Positions 9,854 to 20,262 of a DNA stretch of 64,000 bases are shown one piece after another (position 1 is the first letter of the stretch; every line of letters begins with the position of its first letter). The stretch lies in assembly GCA_030220185.1 (NCBI GenBank), contig JASPKZ010007427.1, forward strand, positions 186,001 through 250,000. Direction: 5' to 3'. A program made the position numbers and the translations under genes. The notes beneath the pieces were generated by a model. That model saw only the letters and a program-made list of their open reading frames with translations. It ran no database searches and had not been told where the DNA came from. The stretch is from Diploptera punctata (taxonomy: Eukaryota > Arthropoda > Insecta > Blattodea > Blaberidae).

Positions 9854-10495
9854 AGTATAATGAGAAGTTGGACTTATGACTGTCTTTTGTTTTGGTTTCA
9901 CACACAAACAGTTGAATAGTATAATGAGAAGTGAGACTCCTGACTGTCTTTTATCTTGGTTTCACACAGAAACAGTTGAGTAGTATAATAAGAAGCAAGA
10001 CTCCTGACTGTCATTTATCTTGGTTTCACACACAAACAGTTGAATAGTATAATGAGAAGTAAGATTCCTGACTGTCCTTTATCTTGGTTTCACACAAACA
10101 GTTGAATTATTTAATGAGAAGCAAGACTCCTGACTGTTTTTTATCTTGGTTTCACACACAAACAGTTGAATAGTGTAATGAGAAGTAAGACTCCTGACTG
10201 GCTTTTATCTTGGTGTCACACAAACAGTTGAATAGTATAATGAGAAGTAAGACTCCTGACTCTCCTTTATCTTGGTTTCACACAAACAGTTGAATAGTAT
10301 AATGAGAAATAAGATTCCTGACTGTCTTTTATCTTGGTTTCACACACAAACAGTTGAATAGTATAATAAGAAGCAAGACTCCTGACTGTCCTTTATCTTG
10401 GTTTCACGCACAGACAGCTGAATAGTATAATGAGAAATAAGACTCCTGACTGTTTTTTATTTTGGTTTCACACACAAACAGTTGAATAATATATA
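9854..10495. repeat. Minisatellite, ~63-bp unit, about ten copies
   Basis: Units follow CTTGGTTTCACACACAAA, CAGTTGAATAGTATAATGAG and AAGTAAGACTCCTGACTGTC. The phrase CAGTTGAA recurs near 9910, 9971, 10036, 10101, 10162, 10226, 10288, 10351 and 10479, with CAGCTGAA near 10416. Units differ by small indels (60-65 bp) and a few substitutions. There is no spacer/repeat alternation, so this is not a CRISPR array. Confidence 0.9.
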
Positions 10496-10955
10496 CTATC
10501 TGTATTGCAATCTTATCTTTTATTACATAAAAATCCGGACTCTATAGATGAGTTATCATGCCGGAAAGTTTGTAAAATAAAATCCCATTTTTCACAAATG
10601 CAATTTTGGACTTAACACCTTTTAAGTAACAAACACATATGTTAAAAAAATACGCGATTTAACGATGTTGGATACAGTATTACCAGAATATGTCAGTAGC
10701 CGTCGCAATCGAATAATCGAAATAGTTTGTAACCTGGAGCCTTTTTAAACATGCATATCAAGCCACTTGCGCTACATTAGCCAAATATTTTTCTTGTTCT
10801 TTGATCGTAAGTGAACATTGGCTTCCCTCACAACAATCTTCCAATATTTTCTGTCCTTATCTTTAATTTGCTAATAGACTATATTCCAATTAATGATAGA
10901 CTAAGACAACAACTGCAAGATGTACTGCGATATTGATTCAGACAATTTTTTGGTT
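10496..10955. other. No recognised feature
   Basis: A+T-rich DNA without a credible frame. Confidence 0.35.
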
Positions 10956-10959
10956 ATGG

Positions 10960-11385
10960 GTAAATTTGAATTGTGGTCAAGATGAAAAAAAAAGTAAAAT
11001 CAGGAACAAATCAACAAATGAAGAAGTATGCAAAGTATACCTTGTGCAGGAGGAAAGTATACCTTGTGCAGGAGGAAAGTATACCTTGTGCAGGAGGAAA
11101 GTATAAGAAAATGATATCAAAGAAGACCGCAAGAATACCTCATACACACACCAACTAGTGTAATATTAGATGAAGAATGGAACAATATTAAAAGATGTTT
11201 TGAAAAGGCAGGCCAGGCAACAATAGGAAAAAAAAAGAAAAATTAAAAGCAGAAAAGGAGAAAGAATTTGCAATGAAGAAAGAGAACTTGCAATTAAAGA
11301 AAAACAAAATCCATATAAACAATGACTTCAACAAAAAACAGAATAATCTAGACAGCAATATGTAGAAAAAAGGAATGTACCAAAT
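10960..11385 (+). pseudogene. LINE relic, linker between endonuclease and RT
   Basis: The frame DEEWNNIKRCFEKAGQATIG (from ~11170) followed by Lys-rich sequence matches the segment ahead of RT in RTE-like LINEs. Frames are broken by A-run indels. It probably continues at 11930-12235, with the SINE-bearing segment 11386-11930 inserted between. Confidence 0.5.
11034..11105. repeat. 22-bp tandem repeat, ~3.2 copies
   Basis: AGTATACCTTGTGCAGGAGG plus AA is repeated three times without visible change, plus a partial AGTATA. Confidence 0.9.
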
Positions 11386-11597
11386 CATTGTTAGAACAGA
11401 CCATCATCATTTTTGGAATAGTTTTATAAGTGAAACAAAGAACTACATTCATGGCAGACAAAATTTTACATTTTTTTGTTTTTGTATTGTAAGCCCATGT
11501 TTCCCTTTTACAGATATTTTTAGGAGCTCTCCCCCTACAGGGAACAATTTGAACCATACTAATTTAGTTACACTTGTTTTCGTAAAGATGTAATTTT

Positions 11598-11886
11598 GAG
11601 TGGTCCGTGGTCAGCGTTCCGCCTCATACTGACATATAGGAAACCAAGGTAGTACTAGGACGGGAAAATTCGGTAAATTTTGCTTAGAGGACTTTTCATT
11701 CAGGCTTAAGGATATTTTACTAGACTGAAAATCTTCAGACTCGGGACCCACGACTTAAAGTCCCTCCCGGAGGACTTGCTCCTTGGATTTTTCCGTCCTA
11801 AAAAATCCATCGACCCCGACCGGGTTTGAACCCGCGACCCTCGGGACCAGAGACAAGGAGCATAACCACTAGACCACCGCGGCCGA
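11598..11886 (-). mobile_element. tRNA-derived SINE (family 4)
   Basis: Reading minus from 11886, the sequence GCGGTGGTCTAGTGGTTA is an A-box-like segment. GGGTTCAAACCCGG, ~45 nt on, is a B box and T-arm-like segment. A ~200-bp unrelated body follows. The tRNA-like part would be the pol III promoter. The left boundary is uncertain. Confidence 0.7.
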
Positions 11887-11939
11887 TTTTACATACAAAG
11901 TTTAAAAACTTTTAAATAAATAAGAAACAGATACTGCAA

Positions 11940-12235
11940 AAATAGATATTATTAATAAAGAGAGATGGATAAAACACTATAAAAATGTACGGTGAAAAAG
12001 AAGAAGATGAAGAAAAACAAGAACTATATTCAGATAATGAAAATGGAGAATTTCAAACTGATATGGTTACATTTGATGAACTTCAAGAATCTTTAAAAGA
12101 AACCAAAAATAGAAAAACAGCTGGTCCTTATCAGATAAATATGGATCTTTTAAAATATGGCGGAACATTGGAGAATATTGCATTTATTTAATGAATGTTG
12201 GAAAAACTGTAGAACACCAGAAAGAAAAATCTCTA
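11940..12235 (+). pseudogene. LINE relic, RT finger region
   Basis: A 68-codon frame from 11985 contains TFDELQESLKETKNRKTAGP, then LLKYGG, matching the 'KNRKAAGPDGI...ELLKYGG' RT start of RTE-like LINEs. The next residues (LLNECWKNCRTPE) read in another frame from ~12178, so a frameshift lies near 12170. Confidence 0.7.
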
Positions 12236-12308
12236 ACTTGCAAAGTTTTCTACGTTGTCCATCTTTTTCCTTGGTCGCCTTCTCCGTCTTCCTCTGTCTG
12301 ATCTGGCA

Positions 12309-13405
12309 TCTTACTTACTTACTTACTCACTGGCACTATCGAACCCGTAGGTTCATGGCCGCGCGGACATAAGCTCTCCATACATCCCTATCCTGAGCTA
12401 ATCCTTTCCAATCATTCCCTGTATAATCTACTTCCCTCAAATCATAGTTAATGTTATTCACCCACCTCATTCTTGGTCTACCAACCGGTCGTTTTCCCTC
12501 TGGCTTTCCTACAAGAAGCTTCCATGCAAGTCTTTCATTCCCCATACGTGCAACATGTCCTGCCCATCGCAGTCTACGAGACTTGACTGTTCTTATTATA
12601 TCAGGCTTCCTATAAAGACCATGTAGTTCATTGTTATGTAGTGTTCTCCATTCACCTGTCTGTTCATCTCTCTTTGGTCCAAAAAATTTCCTAAGTACTT
12701 TATTCTCAAATACCTGTAATCTCCTTTCCTCCCTTAAAGTAAGAGTCCATGTTACGCACCCATATAATATAACTGGTAGAATAATGGTTTTATATATTTT
12801 CAGTTTAACGTTTTTTGAAAGGAGTTGGGACATCAAGAGTCTCTGCAATGCATAATAGCACGCATTTCCAGAATTGAGCCTATGTTTAATTTCTTTGTGC
12901 ATCTCATTCCTATTTGTGATTATTGTTCCTAGGTATTTGAATTCAGCCACTTCCTCAAAATTTCCCTCATTTGTCATTAGCTGTCCATTTCCATTATATA
13001 ATGTATTTCTACGTGTGACCATATATTTAGTTTTATTGATATTTACTTCCAGTCCTAAGTTCTTAGTGTTACTCAATAGTGTGTGCGTATTGTCGTTTAG
13101 TATCTCCTCACTATCGGCCAACAATACTACATCATCAGCATAAACTAACAGTTTATTAATACCATTGAGTTGTAAGCCTTCCTCATTCTCTAAAGATTTA
13201 ATGGCATGCTCTAGTACAAAATTAAATAGTAGAGGAGATAGTGCATCTCCTTGCTTCAACCCATTCTGGATTTCAAAAGTGTCCGAAAACTCTTTGCCTA
13301 CACGCACCCTATTCTTTGTGCCATTTAGACACATTCGTACAAGTCTAACTTTTTAGGAATTCCGAACTCCAGCAGGATACTATATAACTGGCATCTAATA
13401 TCAAA
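12309..13405 (-). mobile_element. RTE-like LINE (family A), 5'-truncated
   Basis: The low-coordinate end carries the family-A 3' terminus: GTGCCAGTGAGTAAGTAAG read minus, a (TAAG)n tail. Coding reads minus up to 13334. A further RT segment (RCQLYSILLEFGIPKK) continues to about 13405 after a frameshift near 13350. Everything 5' of the RT middle is missing, as is usual for target-primed insertion. Confidence 0.85.
12336..13334 (-). pseudogene. LINE reverse transcriptase, C-terminal 332 residues
   Basis: RT motif B (GLKQGDALSPLLFNFVLE, residues 25-42) and the catalytic YADD (65-68) are visible. The thumb follows, with the LYGCVTWTLTLREERRLQ segment (family consensus here is CETW), then RRLRWAGHVARMGNERLAWK and the GRPRMRW tail. 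It would be the polymerase of target-primed reverse transcription. This is the longest LINE coding stretch in the window, but it lacks the endonuclease and RT N-terminus and cannot be autonomous. Confidence 0.88.
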
Positions 13406-13573
13406 TTTGGGATTTTTTTTTTGTTACATTCGTACTGTATCATCTAGCTATATTAGATTAACATACGGATTTTAACGAAAGTCACAATATCCTCTCCGTG
13501 TAGTAACTTATTAATTTCCTTATTTCATCTTATTCTGAGTGAACATAACATACTGGACCACATATTATCTTTC

Positions 13574-13767
13574 TGGCTATTTAACTCATGCCTCAAATGG
13601 TAGTCAATGACCAATCACGTTTCAATGAATTTTGTTTTACAAACAATAACAGTCGTGTTTCACCTCGTACTATATCGATTTTCCTTTTTCAGCTCCTGCT
13701 TTTCTGATAAAGTCCTCCTTTTTAACATTCTGAACAGCTCAGAGCATTATTTTTCTCCAACAAAATA
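13574..13767 (-). mobile_element. DINE-like element copy 1, left part
   Basis: Starts with a degenerate GGCTATTTAACTCATG terminus and matches the other copies (CAATGACCAATCACGTTTCA, CCTCCTTTTTAACATTCTGA). It is broken at CTCCAACAAAATAC, and the family sequence resumes at 15226. Confidence 0.75.
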
Positions 13768-13893
13768 CTGCCGGACATTGGCATCTTTTAAAAGAAATCT
13801 AAATTTATATTTGCTCTAAACTCGACTTCATTATTATCCAGTGTAAGATATATATATATATATATTAATTGGTGTTTCCCGTATAATGTATCA
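13768..13893 (-). repeat. Inserted fragment with (TA)n
   Basis: This stretch separates the left DINE-like part from the mariner element and is absent from other DINE-like copies. It contains (TA)n at 13846-13865. A short frame FKRNLNLYLL on the plus strand resembles ends of LINE ORFs, but support is weak. Confidence 0.35.
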
Positions 13894-13895
13894 TA

Positions 13896-15224
13896 CAGGG
13901 TGGACCGCTCGAATGGACCTAATTTCAATTGCTTGTTACTGGCAAACGGTTGAAGATAGAAACTTAAAACAACGTTCATAGTACAGAAAAACTCACCAAG
14001 TTTCGAATCCTGTCGGTAGATGGCACAAAGATACGTTTCTCGTTCTTAGATTTAATTGTTTGTGAAAATGGCGACTCCGCAGATGAAAGCGCAAGCTGTT
14101 TTGTGGTATGCGGAGTTTAAATCAATCATTAGAGTTCAAAGGGAGTTCCGGCGTGTGTTTAAAACCGTGATGCTCCAACTGCTAGAAGCATAAAGAAGTG
14201 GCGTGATACATTATTAGCTACAGGATCTGTGTTGAAGAAGCATGGTGGTGGTCGCAGAGCATCCGATGAAATGGTAGCAAATGTTCAAGCCGCATTTGAG
14301 CGAAGCCCCCGGAAGTCATTAAGAAGAGCTTCGCGGGAACTTCAAATACCAAAATCGACATTACAACGGATTGTCCACAAACGCCTCAAACTGCACGCAT
14401 ATAAAGTGCAGTTAGTGCAACGTCTGGAGCCGAATGACATGCCGAAACGAGTGGAATTCGCCAATACGATGCTGGACCGTCTCGGCGCTGATCCTGACTT
14501 CATGACCAAGATTTTCTTCTCGGACGAAGCCACTTTCCATTTGTCAGGCAAGGTAAACCGGCATAATGTGCGGATCTGGGGATCGGAGAATCCTCACGCT
14601 ATTCAAGAGCATGTTCGTGATAGTCCGAAGATGAATGTTTGGTGCAGTTTGTCACATAATAAGGTCATTGGACCGTTTTTCTTCGCCGAGAAAACTGTTC
14701 GTGGTACCACATATCTTGACATGCTGGAGCAGTTCTTCTTTCCACAAATTGAACAACTGCAGCCTAACATCGTTTTCCAGCAAGATGGTGCTCCTCCCCA
14801 CTGGTCCAATGAAGTTCGTACGACTTTGGACAACATTTTCCCTGGCCGTTGGATTGGTAGGGGAGGACCAATCGCGTGGCCCCCGAGATCTCCCGATTTA
14901 ACACCACTGGATTTCTTTTCTCTGGGGCTATGTCAAAGATAAAGTTTACACCACCCCAGTCAAAGACCTTCGTGATCTTCGTGAGCGCATCATAGAGGCT
15001 ATTGAGAACATTCCAGAAGACATACTCCAACGTACTTGGCAAGAAATTGTTCATCGCTTTGATATCGTCACAGTGACTGCTGGGGCTCATATAGAGATGT
15101 GGTGATCTGGATATCAAAACGTGGTGAGTTTTTCTGTAATATGAACGTTGTTTTAAGTTTCTATCTTCAACCGTTTGCCAGTAACAAGCAATTGAAATTA
15201 GGTCCATTCGAGCGGTCCACCCTG
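13896..15224 (+). mobile_element. Tc1/mariner-type transposon with long terminal repeats
   Basis: A 1329-bp element begins CAGGGTGGACC and ends GGTCCACCCTG, flanked by TA (13894-13895 and 15225-15226). The inverted repeats are about 107 bp and almost perfect: each covers the sequence from the end through the ACGTTCAT / ATGAACGT region and the ACTCACCA / TGGTGAGT boundary. It carries one transposase gene with two frameshifts, so it is defective but could be trans-mobilised. Confidence 0.93.
14068..15103 (+). pseudogene. Mariner-type transposase with two frameshifts
   Basis: Translation starts at ATG 14068 (MATPQMKAQAVLWYAEFKS, an N-terminal helix-turn-helix). It shifts frame near 14160, where an A-run differs, and continues as RSIKKWRDTLLATGSV into the frame that has an ATG at 14229. 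In that 237-codon frame the catalytic acidic residues are D99 (SDEATF), D186 (QQDGAPP) and D223 (SPDLTP), with 36 residues between the last two. After PLDFF (~14918) an extra T shifts the frame; the proper C-terminus (GYVKDKVYTTP ... AGAHIEMW) ends near 15103. The family is the IS630/Tc1/mariner group often annotated as Tc3-like in arthropods. The protein would cut and paste the element at TA sites, but this copy is inactive. Confidence 0.85.
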
Positions 15225-15225
15225 T

Positions 15226-15624
15226 ACATTGAATATAGTAAATAATGAACAGATTCCTTGATATTACTGAGTTGATTACTAAAAAAATAATTACTAACCT
15301 ATAATGCTGATTATAATATATAGTTTTGTGTGTTTCATCATTTCTCCACTAGGGTGCATTCTTACAAGATTGCGATCCTATTTGGAAATGATTAATATGA
15401 TCAAGTTGCAGTGAATTACATAACCTCAACATTTTTTATTTGTTTTCAAACATCGCCGTTTACATTAAATACATACATATTTTAAAATACTGGTAATTAT
15501 ATTTAAATAATGACTTTTGAATAAACAGCTTAATTTTATTTGTTAAATAGTCCTAACAAATGCCACTCTTGATTTCTAAATCCTCTAGATAATTGGAAAT
15601 CATTCGTGGCATTACTTATGACAA
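15226..15624 (-). mobile_element. DINE-like element copy 1, right part
   Basis: Resumes the family sequence after the mariner insertion (GAATATAGTAAATAATGAAC) and runs to the terminal hairpin and GGCATTACTTATGA end. The inner GTTAAATAGTC subterminal repeat is at 15543-15553. Confidence 0.8.
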
Positions 15625-15654
15625 TTTTCTTTTCCAAATGACGGGGTAATTTTC

Positions 15655-15745
15655 GTCTGCTATTTTCATTGTTCATGTTTCTGAGTCATACGTCACTACT
15701 GGACGAATAAGGGTTTTATATAATGATACTAGGTTAAAATTAAAA
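15655..15745 (-). pseudogene. LINE RT fragment
   Basis: Minus-strand reading LYKTLIRPVVTYDSET*TMKIADE matches the 'LYKTLIRPVLTYGSETWTM' thumb region of LINE RT, with a stop in place of Trp. Confidence 0.6.
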
Positions 15746-15999
15746 GAAACCGAAAATATACACCAACAAAATGAGAACACACACAGTGACATAAACCCTC
15801 CATAAAAAAACCAGTAACAGTCAGTACTGTTTTACAAGCTGAAGATGGAACATATGTTCTTCCGAAAGGCCCTCAAAACATTTACAACATTGTACCTAGT
15901 TGAGTATGACTGAGATCTTAGGAACAGATTTTATTATTTTAACCTTTACAGTGTCACAACGGTTTTTGTAACGAATTTTTAAAGCATTGACTTATTATT
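15746..15999. other. Unassigned, with a foldback-family fragment
   Basis: At 15837-15875 GCTGAAGATGGAAC and CTTCCGAAAGGCC match the arm of the foldback elements at 22.8 and 56.3 kb. Otherwise nothing is recognised. Confidence 0.35.
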
Positions 16000-16136
16000 A
16001 TTTATCTCAATGGAACCCATAACCGCGTTTCTTGATGGTTGAACTTTTATGGTGAAAGATCGTCTCTGTTTCGACCAAGGGACTTTATTCGTCTGACTTG
16101 TCGCTTTTGACCTCTTTAATATCATCATTATAACTA
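16000..16136 (-). repeat. LINE 5' untranslated fragment
   Basis: Matches 41860-41990 (ACCCATAA/GTCAGCGTTTCTTGA, CGTCTGACTTGTCGCTTT), which lies just upstream of a LINE endonuclease start on the minus strand. Here it abuts the 3' end of another LINE copy (16137), consistent with a head-to-tail arrangement. Confidence 0.5.
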
Positions 16137-16400
16137 ACTAAATCACTGGCACTATTGAAACCATAGGTTCAAGACCGCGCGAATGTAAGCTCTCCATACA
16201 TATCTATCCTAAGCTAATGTTTTCCAATCATGCCCTGTATAATCTACTTCCCTCAAATCATGGTTAATGTTATTCTCCCACTTAATTCTTGGTCTACCAA
16301 CTGGGCGTTTTCCCCTGGTTTTCTACAGGAAGTTTTTATGCATCTCTTTCATTCCCTATTCGTGCCATATGTCATGCTCAACGCAGTGTACGGCAATTAA
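16137..16400 (-). repeat. Degenerate family-A LINE 3' end
   Basis: Minus-strand homologue of the 3' 260 bp of 12309-13405 (CACTGGCACTATTGAAACC, TTGGTCTACCAACTGGGCGT) with many substitutions and deletions. Confidence 0.75.
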
Positions 16401-16440
16401 CACTTATTTTATAACTCGTGTCCTATAATGATCACTGTAT

Positions 16441-16502
16441 CATCACCATCACCATCATCATCATCATCATTAGGTGGTGGTGGCGGTGGCGGCGGTGGCA
16501 GC

Positions 16503-16539
<37 letters not shown>
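16441..16539. repeat. Compound trinucleotide microsatellite
   Basis: Runs of CAT/CAC, then GGT/GGC, then AGT succeed each other. Confidence 0.95.
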
Positions 16540-16618
16540 TTTTTATTTAGCAGTTTTCACAACATCTTTCTGCGCCCATCCTTCTTCATATCTCTCTGTC
16601 ATTCAAATCTCCAATATG

Positions 16619-16920
16619 TAGTAGTAGTAGTAGGACTTTATTAGACAAAAAGTAAGATATTTACAATATTATTTACAAATATGGGTCGCACGGGCAGTAA
16701 GCCGTACGTGCTGTTGACAGTCCGTTACAATAAAGTAATAATTGGTACTAGTGTAAAGAAAAATAAACAACAAAAACAGCAATAACATTACAATTACATA
16801 AAGAAAACACAATAATAATATTACAATTAAATAATAACACAATAGCATTATACACTAAAAACATTAACATTACAATTACATAAAGAAAACACAATAATAT
16901 CCTTTTTCCCTCATGCTGCT
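16619..16920 (-). repeat. Non-LTR retrotransposon 3' end
   Basis: Read minus, it ends with CTAATAAAGTCC followed by (TAC)n: a polyadenylation signal and a microsatellite tail. The sequence matches 53143-53722 closely, including the GGTCGCACGGGCAGTAAGCC block and part of the ACA/ATT-rich tandem repeats. A second (TAC)n-tailed end lies at 16502-16618. Confidence 0.65.
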
Positions 16921-17067
16921 CAAAACGCAATTAATCTATGTTATTTTTTATCGTCCTCTACTTCTTCTTCTTGCACCAAGTGGCACCAATCTAGAATTCT
17001 TCTCGGGAAACTCTTTTGTCATTCTTTTAATGTTACCATACCATTTTAATTGTTTTAATTAAATCTA

Positions 17068-17185
<118 letters not shown>

Positions 17186-17313
17186 GGAGTCAGGAAATAT
17201 ATTTATAAATGAAGAAGAAATATCTACAACCAGGAGATTGGATGGAACGACAAAATTAGCTATTGGGAATCGGGCGATGTCAAAGACATTAATCAACCGA
17301 TGATCTATCTATC

Positions 17314-17314
<1 letters not shown>

Positions 17315-17357
<43 letters not shown>
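17315..17357. repeat. (ATT)n microsatellite
   Basis: About 14 repeats directly upstream of a LINE fragment. Confidence 0.95.
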
Positions 17358-17358
<1 letters not shown>

Positions 17359-17384
17359 ATATAATATACGGAACGAAGAAAACT

Positions 17385-17834
17385 ATATTTCAAGTTATGT
17401 TACAAAGCATTTTATTACATGGGTCCGAAACCTGGACACTAAGTAGAAAATAAGCCAACAAGCTATTAGCAGTTGAAATGTACTTTTGGAGGTGATCTAC
17501 AAGAATTTCAAGGAGGGATAAGATCAGAAACAGCACAATAAGGTAAATTATGCAAGTTGAAAAAAAAACATATTAGGAAAAATAGAAAAAAAAGTTTGAA
17601 AAGGTATGGACACCTCATAAGAATGGAAGAAGAGAGAATACCAAAGAACGTCCTTAATTGGAAAGCTAATGGAAGAAGTGGAAGAGGCAGGCCTAGAGAA
17701 CGATGGATGGATGGAGTGAAGAGAAGTATGGAAGCTAGATATTTGAGGGAAGAAGATGTTTTAGACAAGAACTTCTGGCGACGAATCACCTTGGGTTGAA
17801 GGAGAAACACTGTATTGTGGAATATTCCCAAATA
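17385..17834 (+). pseudogene. LINE RT C-terminal fragment (family C)
   Basis: Broken frames read VMLQSILLHGSETWTLS, then from 17557 KSLKRYGHLIRMEEERIPKN and GRPRERWMDGVKRSM before a stop at 17799. AATAAAAATATT and an (ATT)n tail follow. This is the thumb and tail of an RTE/CR1-like LINE different from family A. Confidence 0.75.
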
Positions 17835-18068
17835 AAAATATTATTATTATTAAGTTATTATTATTAGTATTATTATTAGTATTATTATTAAGTTATTATT
17901 AATATTAAGTTATTATTATTATTAAGTTATTATTATTATTATTAAGTTATTATTATTATTAAGTTAATATTATTATTAAGTTATTATTATTAGTATTATT
18001 ATTAGTATTATTATTAAGTTATTATTATTAAGTTATTATTATTATTATTAAGTTATTATTATTATTAT
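17835..18068. repeat. (ATT)n with periodic AAG interruptions
   Basis: TTATTATTATTAAG-type units repeat irregularly. It is the tail of the preceding LINE, expanded. Confidence 0.9.
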
Positions 18069-18480
18069 CGAGCGACGGATTAGCTCTTCTCAGGATATTG
18101 GTACTTTTTTCCTCGAAGCGTACTCTGTAGAGATGCTTTCATTTTGTACTGCAAAATGCACTTTTCATTTCCATTCACAGTAGTTACTGATGAAGCGTTT
18201 TATCGGCAAGTATTCTGCACGGTCTCTGGGGAAGGCGCGCGTAATGGATATTTCGTGCTATATTAATATCAGATATTAGCTACACAGAGAGTTTTTCACG
18301 TATATCTGACATTCGTTCGCTCCCGGCCACGTAAGGCGCGCTCTTACATTGCACTAAGTGATTCTCGAGTTTTCTTTCCTTCCTCAAATCAATCCATCAC
18401 AGCAAGCTGTCAGACTACTCACATCTTACAGTGTACTACCAGATAATTCAATTTGTTATACACTATATTATGATCCTAAA
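18069..18480. other. No recognised feature
   Basis: Mixed-composition DNA without recognised repeat or gene. Confidence 0.35.
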
Positions 18481-18530
18481 CAAAAAATGAGGGAATTTTT
18501 AAGAAGTGGCAGAATTCAAATACCTATTAA
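18481..18530 (+). repeat. LINE family A relic, left of TTAA insertion
   Basis: GAGGGAATTTTTAAGAAGTG and GCAGAATTCAAATACCTA match family-A coding at 20949-20990. The match is interrupted by the TTAA element and resumes at 20263. Confidence 0.65.
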
Positions 18531-18743
18531 GGGGACCGACTGTTGAAAACGCTGAAAAAAAATCACAAAAAATGCATTTTTTGTTTATTTGCTTTTTAAT
18601 AACTCTGATTCTTTAGGGGTCATTTTCATGTAATTTCTTTAATTGTAGGGGCAAAATTGAGTCCGTGACGTAAGAGTGTGGTCAGCGTTACTACTTAAAC
18701 TTAAATATGCGGTTTTTTCGTTTCCATTTTTTTGACATTTTCC

Positions 18744-19083
18744 GATTGAGGGTTTTTCCACTTTTCAGCGGTTGCCCTTTTACCAGCCGACTGCTGGCCC
18801 TTCACATCCACATGTGTCAATCACAGAGGTAGATGATCAACAGCCAGTGTAGGGGTGACATGTGGTTAGCATGTCGAGTCCCCCAGTCGTTATAGCTGGT
18901 TCCTCAACCTGGAGCCGCTACTTATTGTAGCTACCCAATTGCCTCACGATGCTGGGTGGGCACCGGTCCCATACTGGCCGAAATACCATCAGAAAAATTC
19001 TTCCCCCATGGAGACTCGAACCAGCGCCAGTCCCGTAGCTCTGCGCCAAGGCTTCCTACCTTAACCGCTCGGCTACGGCGCGG
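18744..19083 (-). mobile_element. tRNA-derived SINE (family 1), full length
   Basis: Flanked by a perfect 10-bp duplication GACATTTTCC (18734-18743, 19084-19093). Read minus it starts with the tRNA-Leu-like head (GTAGCCGAGCGGTTAAGG A box, GGTTCGAGTCTCC B box) and ends CCCTCAATCGG. Confidence 0.9.
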
Positions 19084-19249
19084 GACATTTTCCAAAACTT
19101 AAAATATTCCTTACGATGCACGTTTTATGCTATCAAAGTGAAATTTTGTGGTCAGACTCCCCAATATATGCTAATTTAAATTTGCTGTGCAGTTACTAGT
19201 CCAAGACATATGTGATCTTTTAAACTGAGATGGAAAAAATAATGAGAGT

Positions 19250-19954
19250 GACTATTTAACTCATACCCCTCAATGACCAATTACATTTCAATGATTTTTT
19301 TATTTACAACCAATCACAGTCGTGTTTCGCCTAGAATTTACCAACTAAAGTTTATCATAATAAAGAAAGCACCTCCTTTTTAACATTCTGAATAGGTCAT
19401 AGCATTATTTTGCAGTGACTCTCCAACAAATACGGCTACCAGATTGTATATATAGCGCATGAATGTCAACACATTGCGCATGCGGGAGTTAATATAAAAA
19501 CATTTGTAGCAATTATTTATACCACCAAAAGAAGAAACCACTGTTTGCACTTTCTTAAATGATTTTTTCTCCAGGTAATAACATTCCAGAAAAATATAAT
19601 TGTCATGTTTACATGATAGCATCAGAAATGAATTAATGTGTGTGAAGTGTTCATTTTTTCTCCACTAGAGTGCATTCTTAGAATATTGCGTTCCTTTGGC
19701 AATAAATAATATGATCTGGTTGCAGTGACGAACAAAAGAAGCAAATGAAGCGTACCAATCGTTTCTCATTTGTTTTCAAAGATCGCCGTTTACATTAAAT
19801 AGGCCTATATAAATATTTTAAAATAACTATATTTAAATAATGATTTGTCAGTAAACAGCTTAATATTATTCGTTAAATAGTCCTAACAAATGCCACTCTT
19901 GATTTCCAAATTCTCTAGATAAATTGGAAATCGCTCGTGGCATTACTTACGATA
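19250..19954 (-). mobile_element. DINE-like element copy 2, near full length
   Basis: Begins GACTATTTAACTCAT. It carries the inverted GTTAAATAGTC at 19872-19882, then a terminal hairpin (TGCCACTCTTGATTTCCAAA against TTTGGAAATCNCTCGTGGCA-type sequence, 19891-19942), ending ATTACTTACGATA. This subterminal-repeat plus 3' hairpin plan is that of DINE-1/Helentron-associated elements. No coding sequence. Confidence 0.75.
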
Positions 19955-20262
19955 CTTTTTTTCAAAAAATGAAAAAAAGCAGTATCCTCCCTTCATGATA
20001 TGTTTTGCATAGAAAATGTTTTTTACTGGAATCATAAAGACTCTGAATCTCAAATTTCATCAGAAAATGTTTAAAATGCATCGTAAGGAGTATATTTTTA
20101 GAAAATATTAAAAAATGTATTAAGAAATCATAATTCGAAACTATTGTACTTACAAACACCAAACTTCACAGGAACGATTCTGTAAGCACATAATGAGATA
20201 AAAATTTCAGAACAGTCAGATGAATACTAAAAAAAATGAAATTCACCAATCGGTCCCCTTAA

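Larger units (their letters stand above)
18531..20258. mobile_element. piggyBac-like TTAA element, carrying nested inserts
   Basis: The ends GGGGACCGACTGTTGAA and, reading inward from the right, GGGGACCGATTGGTGAA form a 17-bp imperfect inverted repeat flanked by TTAA (18527-18530, 20259-20262), the piggyBac target signature. Without the nested SINE (18744-19083) and DINE-like copy (19250-19954), the core is about 670 bp with no transposase, so it is a MITE. Confidence 0.82.

Noticed and set aside
9854..10495. CRISPR array
   Set aside because: Repeats are adjacent, without unique spacers, and vary in length; animal-type DNA.
11800..11886. Genuine tRNA gene on the minus strand
   Set aside because: No complete cloverleaf with acceptor pairing found; it continues into a SINE body.
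12631..13356. Plus-strand frames of 74, 89 and 63 codons
   Set aside because: Antisense shadows of the LINE RT frame.
19250..19954. Classical Helitron with TC...CTRR ends
   Set aside because: The 3' end lacks CTRR; the subterminal-repeat plan fits Helentron/DINE-like elements better.
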